A DNA stretch of 6,683 nucleotides from Spirochaeta sp. (GTDB taxonomy: Bacteria > Spirochaetota > Spirochaetia > Sphaerochaetales > Sphaerochaetaceae): positions 1 to 6,683 of the forward strand of contig JAIMZO010000090.1 of NCBI GenBank assembly GCA_020054965.1, written 5' to 3'. The translations under genes were made by a program, and so were the position numbers. Numbering within the stretch: position 1 is the first letter of the stretch; each line of letters begins with the position of its first letter. Under the pieces are notes generated by a model. That model was not told the origin of the DNA. It searched no databases and saw nothing but the letters and a program-made list of their open reading frames with translations. Positions 1 to 4,692 of the stretch are shown here, one piece after another.

Positions 1-507
1 TCACTTAAGGAACTGGACGGACTGGATGTCTTGGTGAACACCAGCGGGGTGTTTTCTGTTTTCAACCCAACTGAGTTGTTGGAATCGGAGTGGAAGCGTA
101 TCTTTGACATCAATGTAACAGGTCTATTCAGGCTGACCCAGCAGTGTATCCCGTTACTCAGGGAACGAAAGGGAAGTATTGTCAATATTGCAAGTATCAA
201 TGCACTTCATCCTGGGTTTGGTGGTACGAGCCATTATGATGCATCAAAAGGGGCGGTAGTTGCGTACACGAAAAGTTTGGCAAAGGAACTGGGGCCTTCC
301 ATCCGTGTAAATGCGGTAGCTCCAGGGTTGTTGAAGGCCCCTTATCTTGATGATGCAAATCCATTGAAACAACACTATGAAGAGCGCTCCTTGCTCCACT
401 CACTGGTAGATCCAGGAGAGGTGGCGAAGGTGGTGCAATTATTGTCTGACTGCAGTGCGATGACCGGTGAGCTGGTCGGCGTTGACTGCGGGTATCTCAT
501 GGGGTGA
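1..507 (+). CDS. Short-chain dehydrogenase/reductase (SDR), 3' part of gene
   Basis: This is the C-terminal 168 residues of a classical NAD(P)-dependent SDR. The reading frame is open from base 1, so the TTG at 31 is internal and the gene starts outside the window; the missing part (about 80 residues) should carry the TGxxxGxG cofactor loop. Visible family marks, numbered from the first codon here: the NNAG-like strand as NTSG (13-16), the structural Asn in INVTG (Asn38), the catalytic triad Ser65 in NIAS, Tyr79 and Lys83 in YDASK, the RVNAVAPG segment after the active site, and a C-terminal TGELVGVDCGY close to the usual TGxxxxVDGG. Two small departures are the Ser in NTSG where Ala is usual, and 14 rather than the common 13 residues between Ser and Tyr. 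The substrate cannot be told from the sequence. It is first of three tightly packed + strand genes. Confidence 0.93.
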   Translation, partial: SLKELDGLDVLVNTSGVFSVFNPTELLESEWKRIFDINVTGLFRLTQQCIPLLRERKGSIVNIASINALHPGFGGTSHYDASKGAVVAYTKSLAKELGPSIRVNAVAPGLLKAPYLDDANPLKQHYEERSLLHSLVDPGEVAKVVQLLSDCSAMTGELVGVDCGYLMG

Positions 508-509
508 GT

Positions 510-1229
510 ATGAAAATACTGTGTATTTCAGATGAGACAGACCCATTGGTATACTCCAAGAATATTTCCAGCCGATATGCAGATGTCGATATTGTGATCT
601 CCTCAGGCGATCTCCCTCTCAAATATTATGAGTTCATCATCTCGAGCCTGAACAAGCCCCTTTTCTTTGTGTTTGGGAACCATAATCTGGAGTATCTGCA
701 TCAATTCGTTGAGCCATCTCCCCTTCTCTTCCCGTATAACTACAACAAGGATGGAAAGGTGCAAACCTTGCCTCCTTTTGGTGGTGGGGACTTTGCAGAC
801 GGTAAGGTGTTGTATGACAAGAAGCATAAACTGATCATTGCCGGTCTTGGTGGTTCCATGCGTTACAACAAGGGAGCACACCAATACTCTGAACGGGAGA
901 TGTTTTTCAGGATGCTGAGAATGGTACCGAAACTGTTGTTCAACCGCTTGTTCAGGGGAAGGTGGGTTGATATCCTGATCACCCATGCAGCTCCTCTCGG
1001 CCTTGGCGATGATACCGATCGTTGTCACCAGGGCTTTTCAACTTTCTTGACTTTCATGCAATGGTTCAAGCCCAGGTACTTGCTTCATGGCCACATTCAT
1101 CTGCATGATATGAATGCCAACCGATATCATGTGTACAAACAGACCAAGGTCATCAATATTTTTCAGAACTACATACTGGATGACCCTTCACTAGGAAAGG
1201 GGAGAGAAGATGGTAAAAATGGGCGCTGA
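510..1229 (+). CDS. Calcineurin-like metallophosphoesterase with altered first metal motif
   Basis: Cytosolic metallophosphoesterase of about 239 residues with no signal peptide. Seen in order from the ATG at 510: motif I ISDETD (Asp8), motif II SSGDL (Asp34), motif III FGNHN (Asn57, His58), a later metal-site His in ITHAAP (His159), and motif V GHIH (His195, His197). This set coordinates a two-metal centre in the family. Motif I is normally DxH; here the His position is Thr (Asp-Glu-Thr), so one metal ligand is missing or supplied by a neighbour. From memory, small phosphoesterases beginning KILC-SDE-DP form a recognisable subgroup; the substrate is unknown to me. A GTG at 504 overlaps the SDR stop by four bases and would add two residues. 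I prefer the ATG at 510 because GGGG at 501-504 sits five bases ahead of it. Its 3' end overlaps the next gene by 20 bases, so the two are probably translated together. Confidence 0.9.
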   Translation: MKILCISDETDPLVYSKNISSRYADVDIVISSGDLPLKYYEFIISSLNKPLFFVFGNHNLEYLHQFVEPSPLLFPYNYNKDGKVQTLPPFGGGDFADGKVLYDKKHKLIIAGLGGSMRYNKGAHQYSEREMFFRMLRMVPKLLFNRLFRGRWVDILITHAAPLGLGDDTDRCHQGFSTFLTFMQWFKPRYLLHGHIHLHDMNANRYHVYKQTKVINIFQNYILDDPSLGKGREDGKNGR

Positions 1230-2127
1230 TCTGAGTTCCCAGACAAATGAGGACTTTGAAAAAGCTCGTTCCAGGGGAAGGATGCAATCTTTGCTCAGCA
1301 GTCTGGCATGGAAAAATTCAGATCTCTTGAGTTTCTATGCTGTTACCGAGCTGTTGAAACCCAAGAATGAGACGTATCTGGGAATGAGAACCATTCCTGT
1401 GAACCAGATAATTGGCAGCGAAGGAAGGTACCAAGACTTTTCCATGGCTTTTTATCCGAAGAAGGAACTGCTCAGAGCCCGATGGAGAAGTATCGACCGG
1501 GCAACAAAGGAGTATGTAATCCTTCCTCCCATCTCTGTCTATAAACTTGGAAACTGGTACTTTGTACGGGATGGGAACCATCGTGTCTCGGTGGCAAAGA
1601 CCCAAGGTGTTGAATTCATTGATGCAGAGGTTGTTGAATTGGACAGCCAGATTCCCTTGGAAGCTGGACTGACCATGAAGGGCTTGCGCAAACGGGTGGT
1701 TGATTATGAGAGAGAACGGTTTCTCTCCCAGTACAATACAACCTCTCTGCCGATGGATGAGATTCTCTTCACCTCCCCAGGCTCCTACCCGGAGATGGTT
1801 AATCATATCCTGGTTCATAAATACTATCTCAATGAAGGAAAGGAAGAGGAAATCAGCTTTGAAGAAGGAGCTAAATCCTGGTATGAGAATGTCTACCGTC
1901 CTATTGTCGAGGAAGTGCGACGAGCAAGATTGCTTGCATCATTTCCCGGGAATACTGAAGCTGACCTCTATATGTGGATTGTACGTCACTGGGATAATCT
2001 CAAACATATGAGTGGTAGCCAGGAGGTAAGCATAGAGAGTGCAACCCACGACTATAAGACCCGCTATGGACGGGGCTGGTTAGTACGTTGGGTTAATTGG
2101 GTTCGATACTTCTTTTCCAAGGACTAA
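1210..2127 (+). CDS. ParB/sulfiredoxin-like DGNHR-motif protein of unknown function
   Basis: A 305-residue soluble protein. Residues about 60-145 look like a ParB/sulfiredoxin-type domain: IPVNQI (62-67), a charged stretch, LPPISVYKLGNWYFV, then the key DGNHRVSVAK (121-130) and a VEFIDAEVVE strand. Similar DG(N/H)HR motifs bind phosphate or nucleotide in ParB-type proteins and in the ParB-fold serine kinases (SerK/SbnI). The C-terminal half is mostly charged helix and includes ADLYMWIVRHWDNLK (251-265), which resembles the conserved block of DUF4032-type proteins. It ends in a Trp- and aromatic-rich basic tail (289-305) that could touch a membrane. I know no proven function, and database labels such as 'transcriptional regulator' rest on the ParB resemblance only. 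The start at 1210 has GGAG five bases upstream (1201-1204). It overlaps the phosphoesterase by 20 bases, implying coupled expression and perhaps a shared job. Confidence 0.85.
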   Translation: MVKMGADLSSQTNEDFEKARSRGRMQSLLSSLAWKNSDLLSFYAVTELLKPKNETYLGMRTIPVNQIIGSEGRYQDFSMAFYPKKELLRARWRSIDRATKEYVILPPISVYKLGNWYFVRDGNHRVSVAKTQGVEFIDAEVVELDSQIPLEAGLTMKGLRKRVVDYERERFLSQYNTTSLPMDEILFTSPGSYPEMVNHILVHKYYLNEGKEEEISFEEGAKSWYENVYRPIVEEVRRARLLASFPGNTEADLYMWIVRHWDNLKHMSGSQEVSIESATHDYKTRYGRGWLVRWVNWVRYFFSKD

Positions 2128-2133
2128 AGAGGA

Positions 2134-2157
2134 GAGGGAAGCTGAAAAGCTTCCCTC
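2134..2157. terminator. Hairpin between convergent genes, probable bidirectional terminator
   Basis: A perfect 10-base inverted repeat, GAGGGAAGCT and AGCTTCCCTC, is closed by a GAAA tetraloop on the + strand. It starts six bases after the stop of the DGNHR gene and ends 13 bases before the stop of the minus-strand flavoprotein gene. The T-rich tract on the + side (CTTTTCTTATTCTT) begins about eight bases after the stem rather than directly. On the minus side the tail is TCCTCTTT. It is the only plausible termination signal for either gene, but neither tail is a textbook U-run. Confidence 0.65.
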
Positions 2158-2170
2158 CAATCAACTTTTC

Positions 2171-2761
2171 TTATTCTTGTATATAGGCGCTGAGTGTATC
2201 AGCGTACACTTCCATCTCCTTGCCAAGACGATCGCTTGGGCGGATGGCACCCTCTTTTCCTGCAAGGTGGACGATTCCAGAAACTGGCTGGTCACAGAAA
2301 TCCAGTTCTTCATGCACCCCAAACGGGATATGGAGCATTCCCATTGACTGTGCCCAATAGATCATGGCTGTAAGGGTATGTGCACCTTCACAGGTTGAGT
2401 TTGAGCAACTGGTGAAGCAGGCAAAGAACTTTGTTTCCAGGCTCTTGTCCTTGCTTAGGGAGAGCGTAGTATCCAGGAAGGTCTTCATTTCTGCTGAAAT
2501 GTTCCCAAATCTTGTAGGACTGCCCAGAATGATCATATCACTCTTGAGCAGTGTCGATGTGCTGACAATAGGAAGAGCGAGAATATCTTCGTAGTAGTCG
2601 TTGGTAGTCTCTTGTGTGTTCGCCCAGATGTGCAGATCAGGGTCATCAACCCGGTAGAGGCGTGCATCGACATTTCGTTCAGCCATGAGTTCCTTCAGAT
2701 AGGACCCGATAATATAGCAATTGCCACTTACGCTATGGATAATGATGGAACAACGCTTCAT
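2171..2761 (-). CDS. WrbA-like flavodoxin-fold protein (NAD(P)H:quinone oxidoreductase family)
   Basis: A 196-residue cytosolic flavodoxin-fold protein expected to bind FMN. The N-terminal strand and phosphate loop read SIIIHSVSGN (5-14). The clearest mark is ILGSPTRFGNISAEMKTFLD (78-97), which matches the conserved GTPTRFGNM..QM..FLD block of WrbA and its relatives. These enzymes carry out two-electron reduction of quinones or other acceptors with NAD(P)H. The third FMN loop differs from WrbA: where WrbA has a Gly/Thr-rich FTSTGTGGG run, this protein has FTSCSNSTCEGAH with Cys115, Cys119 and Cys124 close together. The C-terminal IRPSD (173-177) resembles the WrbA ending. Start choice: GAGG lies eight bases ahead of the ATG. 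The gene is 70 bases downstream of the ABC gene with a possible -10 of its own, so it may be cotranscribed or independent. Substrate and acceptor cannot be read from the sequence. Confidence 0.88.
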   Translation of the reverse strand: MKRCSIIIHSVSGNCYIIGSYLKELMAERNVDARLYRVDDPDLHIWANTQETTNDYYEDILALPIVSTSTLLKSDMIILGSPTRFGNISAEMKTFLDTTLSLSKDKSLETKFFACFTSCSNSTCEGAHTLTAMIYWAQSMGMLHIPFGVHEELDFCDQPVSGIVHLAGKEGAIRPSDRLGKEMEVYADTLSAYIQE

Positions 2762-2793
2762 GTGTAGACCTCACTTGTTTTGTTCTTACCCTA

Positions 2794-2799
2794 ACTATA
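2794..2799 (-). promoter_or_regulatory. Possible -10 element of the flavoprotein gene
   Basis: On the minus strand the hexamer TATAGT lies 33 bases ahead of the start codon, in the gap after the ABC gene. The same -10 hexamer is used by the two better promoters in this window. There is no good -35 at 16-18 bases (CCCACA at 17), so this is a weak call. Confidence 0.35.
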
Positions 2800-2831
2800 C
2801 TACACAAAACCCTGATTGTGGGAAAAATGCT

Positions 2832-3611
2832 TCAACACCAGGCAGTGTAGAGGCCGTTGCGCTCATCAACAAAGACGTTTGCTCCATACACATCTGAGAG
2901 CAATTCCTCCTTCAGGATATCTTTCTTTTCTCCATCTGCAATAATTTTCCCATCCTTCATGACCACGATTCTTCTGATTGCAGGGATGATCTCGCTCAGC
3001 TCATGAGTTGCCAGGATAATGGTTTTACCTGCCTGATCGAGGGCTTCCAGGGTCTTCCTGTATTGATGACGGCTGGGAAAGTCCAGGTTTGAGACGGCCT
3101 CATCAAGTAGCATCACCTGGGGGTCGTGTACGCTTGCACGACAGAGGAGAATCCTTCTTGCCTCCCCGCTGGAGAGCCGATTCATCTGTTTGTCCTTCAG
3201 ATGCCATACGCCATAGCGACGCATAACAGTTTCCACGACTTCAATCTGTTCTTGGGTAATCTGGTGGTGAAAATCAAGTCCGATGGAGCTGAAAAACCCC
3301 GATATGGCTATTTCCCAAGCCCGATACGTGGAGTTGCACAAATACTGGATTGTTTGGCTTACAATGCCCATATGCTGGCGTAGTTGCAGGACCTGCCATC
3401 GCTCTCTTCCAAAGAGGATTCGCCTTGTCTGTTCACTGTACAGCGGATGGATCTCTTCACTGATAACCTGGACCAAGGTGCTTTTCCCTGCACCGTTTGG
3501 TCCTATGATGGCCACATGTTCGTTATTGAAAACAGAGAATGAGACATCATCCAGAATTGCAGTGCCCTGCCGTCGTACCGTGGCATGTTCGAGGCGTATG
3601 ATCTCTTCCAT
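2832..3611 (-). CDS. ABC transporter-type ATPase without a partner permease
   Basis: A 259-residue single ABC nucleotide-binding domain with all catalytic elements: Walker A GPNGAGKST (37-45), Q-loop Gln86 in VSQ, signature LSSGE (146-150), Walker B VMLLDE (166-171) followed by SNLD, and the switch His203 in ATHE. The signature has Ser for the usual Gly in its third position and Glu in place of the common Gln. No transmembrane or substrate-binding gene lies beside it. It looks most like stand-alone ATPases of the ModF/YlmA type, whose roles are poorly known. It could also energise a permease encoded elsewhere. The start at 3611 is well fixed by GGAGG seven bases upstream. It has its own strong promoter and is set apart from the regulator gene by a hairpin, so it is probably controlled independently. 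Confidence 0.92.
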   Translation of the reverse strand: MEEIIRLEHATVRRQGTAILDDVSFSVFNNEHVAIIGPNGAGKSTLVQVISEEIHPLYSEQTRRILFGRERWQVLQLRQHMGIVSQTIQYLCNSTYRAWEIAISGFFSSIGLDFHHQITQEQIEVVETVMRRYGVWHLKDKQMNRLSSGEARRILLCRASVHDPQVMLLDEAVSNLDFPSRHQYRKTLEALDQAGKTIILATHELSEIIPAIRRIVVMKDGKIIADGEKKDILKEELLSDVYGANVFVDERNGLYTAWC

Positions 3612-3618
3612 AAAAAAT

Positions 3619-3623
3619 CCTCC
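3619..3623 (-). promoter_or_regulatory. Shine-Dalgarno of the ABC gene, inside a hairpin arm
   Basis: GGAGG, seven bases before the ATG, is a near-perfect ribosome binding site. It is also the outer part of the downstream arm of the inverted repeat at 3619-3647. In RNA reading through from the regulator gene it could therefore be paired and hidden. Confidence 0.85.
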
Positions 3624-3647
3624 ACGGCGACTATAGCACAGTGGAGG
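3619..3647 (-). terminator. Inverted repeat with T-run, probable terminator of the GntR-type gene
   Basis: On the minus strand CCTCCAC and GTGGAGG form a perfect 7-base GC-rich stem with a 15-base loop, followed by ATTTTTT directly before the ABC start codon. It lies 23 bases after the regulator's stop codon. The stem and T-run suit a rho-independent terminator, although the loop is larger than usual. The downstream arm contains the ABC gene's GGAGG ribosome site, so the same hairpin could block translation in read-through RNA. Confidence 0.5.
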
Positions 3648-3658
3648 TGTTTTGCCAA
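3630..3658 (-). promoter_or_regulatory. Sigma70-type promoter of the ABC gene
   Basis: On the minus strand TTGGCA (3653-3658) and TATAGT (3630-3635) are separated by exactly 17 bases, each differing from consensus by one base. The expected transcript start, about seven bases after the -10, is near 3623, the first G of GGAGG. This gives a very short leader of about 12 bases. The -35 lies just past the stop codon of the upstream regulator gene. Confidence 0.7.
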
Positions 3659-3670
3659 AGACGAGGATAC

Positions 3671-4423
3671 CTATGCGTAGGATGCGATTGCATCTTCATC
3701 AGGATAGTGGTCCATGACCTTCTTCTCCAGGGTGGTCAGCGTTACCAGTACCAAAGCCACAGCCAGATCTGTCTGCCCATTCTGGAGAGCTTCACAAAGA
3801 TATGTGTAATCCTTTGAGCGCTTTTCCATCTGTGAAGGGGTGAATTTGATCGAGGTCATGGCAGTGTCGAGCATGGGTGAGAGATTGCTGTAGATAGTGG
3901 AGAGAATCTGGTTCCCGTTTGCGTAGACAAGGGTACGATGAAACTCTGCTTCAGCACTGTTGTAGTTCTTTAACGCCTGTGCATCCTTGCGGAGTATCAA
4001 GGGAACTGCTGCTTCCATCTTGTGGCTTGCACTCCACAGCTGTGCCAAATACTCCTCCCTGTTTTCCAGACGTGTGAACTCTCTCGCTGCACTGGTGGCA
4101 ACGGTAATCCTGACCTGCATCAGGTTGCGCATCAGCTTTGCATGACTGATCTTGCTGTTGACGATAGATGTGGATATTGACTCCACGTATTGGTTGAGAC
4201 TGTTGCTTTTTACCTGGGCTCTCCGCCCCTGCATAATAACCACCAAGCCCTTTGCTTCAAGAAGTTTCAGAGCCTCCCTGATTGGTCGGCTTGAAGTGTT
4301 GAACTTCTGGGCAAGCATCTGTTGGGAAGGGAGGAACGAGCCACTTTTGATTCGTTTATCAAGAATCATCTCTTCCAAGGCGGCAGCAACTCTAGCTGTC
4401 TTTGTCTGGGCAATATACTCCAT
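3671..4423 (-). CDS. GntR-family transcriptional regulator, FadR/FCD subfamily
   Basis: A 250-residue DNA-binding regulator. The N-terminal winged helix-turn-helix spans roughly residues 6-70 and contains FLPSQQMLAQKF and the classic SRPIREALKLLEAKGLV block (45-61). The rest is the all-helical FCD effector domain. In it, EAEFHRTLVYANGN (158-171) stands for the family's DxxFH..N motif, with Glu for the metal-binding Asp and His162 kept. The two later metal-site His residues appear replaced: DY where EH is usual (Tyr206) and Thr228 at the third position. The usual metal site may therefore be lost. An ATG at 4441 would add six residues but has no ribosome site. The ATG at 4423 has AAGGAAG ending five bases upstream, so I take 4423. 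The gene has its own promoter with palindromes, which suggests autoregulation. The effector is unknown, probably a carboxylic acid or sugar acid as in relatives. Confidence 0.92.
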   Translation of the reverse strand: MEYIAQTKTARVAAALEEMILDKRIKSGSFLPSQQMLAQKFNTSSRPIREALKLLEAKGLVVIMQGRRAQVKSNSLNQYVESISTSIVNSKISHAKLMRNLMQVRITVATSAAREFTRLENREEYLAQLWSASHKMEAAVPLILRKDAQALKNYNSAEAEFHRTLVYANGNQILSTIYSNLSPMLDTAMTSIKFTPSQMEKRSKDYTYLCEALQNGQTDLAVALVLVTLTTLEKKVMDHYPDEDAIASYA

Positions 4424-4428
4424 TTCAG

Positions 4429-4435
4429 CTTCCTT
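4429..4435 (-). promoter_or_regulatory. Ribosome binding site deciding the GntR-type start
   Basis: AAGGAAG on the minus strand ends five bases before the ATG at 4423. The bases ahead of the alternative ATG at 4441 (TACTTACAAC) contain no purine-rich ribosome site, so the shorter protein is favoured. Confidence 0.65.
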
Positions 4436-4448
4436 ATCCATGTTGTAA

Positions 4449-4466
4449 GTATGAAAGATGTCATAC
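4449..4466. promoter_or_regulatory. Inverted repeat in the GntR-type leader, candidate operator
   Basis: GTATGA, six spacer bases, then TCATAC: a perfect 6-base inverted repeat lying about 17-34 bases after the predicted transcript start and just ahead of the coding region. The position suits an autoregulatory operator that blocks transcription. A weak RNA hairpin is the alternative. No binding evidence is available. Confidence 0.4.
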
Positions 4467-4487
4467 GTACTAAGTTTTATCTTGAGT

Positions 4488-4501
4488 TTACTATATAGTA
4501 A
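4488..4501. promoter_or_regulatory. 14-base perfect palindrome over the -10, candidate operator
   Basis: TTACTATATAGTAA is a perfect palindrome that includes the -10 hexamer of the regulator's promoter. GntR-type dimers bind short palindromes and often sit on their own promoter, so this is a sensible operator candidate. In so AT-rich a stretch, chance palindromes are more likely, which lowers confidence. Confidence 0.4.
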
Positions 4502-4518
4502 TTTGTAATTGTTTGCAA
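4490..4518 (-). promoter_or_regulatory. Sigma70-type promoter of the GntR-type gene
   Basis: On the minus strand TTGCAA (4513-4518) and TATAGT (4490-4495) are separated by 17 bases. Transcription would begin near 4483, giving a leader of about 60 bases to the start at 4423. A second possible -10, a perfect TATAAT at 4584-4589, lacks a good -35. Confidence 0.6.
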
Positions 4519-4643
4519 TACCTATATATCAATTATTTAATAGATGACATTAGTTGTATTTATTTATTTTTATTTCCTGTTAGATTATAAACATAAGACA
4601 TAAGATAGAAAAGGTTATTACGTACCTTTGACATACATATGCA

Positions 4644-4671
4644 AGAAGGTCCTCCCAAAGAAGGACCTTCT
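4644..4671 (-). terminator. Hairpin after the sucrose-phosphate synthase gene
   Basis: AGAAGGTCCT and AGGACCTTCT form a perfect 10-base stem with an eight-base loop, starting 21 bases after the synthase stop codon. The following minus-strand bases (TGCATATG) are not a U-run, so it is not a textbook terminator. It may instead protect the transcript's 3' end. It is still the best candidate for the end of that transcript. Confidence 0.55.
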
Positions 4672-4692
4672 AAAAGAAGAAATTGCGTGAAA

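Larger units (their letters stand above)
4442..4692. other. AT-rich intergenic gap between synthase and regulator genes
   Basis: These 251 bases contain no convincing gene on either strand. They hold the hairpin after the synthase gene, the regulator promoter and palindromes listed separately, and a very AT-rich centre (about 4470-4620). The hexamer TGACAT occurs three times (4545-4550 and 4629-4634 on +, 4458-4463 on -), and TACGTAC occurs twice (4464-4470, 4619-4625). These could be regulator half-sites, or simply chance. Confidence 0.6.

Noticed and set aside
31..507. Taking the TTG at 31 as the start of the SDR gene
   Set aside because: The frame is open to base 1 and the upstream residues (LDGLDVLVNTSG) continue a typical SDR strand, so the gene is cut by the window edge.
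603..1028. 141-residue open frame on the minus strand opposite the phosphoesterase gene
   Set aside because: It lies wholly opposite a gene with clear family motifs, and its own protein shows no recognisable domain.
1318..1818. 166-residue open frame on the minus strand opposite the DGNHR gene
   Set aside because: It has no family motifs and no ribosome site that I can support, and the + strand frame is coupled to its neighbour. It is a codon-bias shadow.
2803..2820. CACAA...TTGTG inverted repeat after the ABC gene as a terminator
   Set aside because: Five-base, AT-rich arms with no T-run after them are too weak to call.
4551..4600. AT-rich stretch with short TTTA-like runs as an origin or mobile element end
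   Set aside because: There are no DnaA boxes, no terminal inverted repeats, no target duplication and no transposase. It reads as ordinary promoter-region AT richness.
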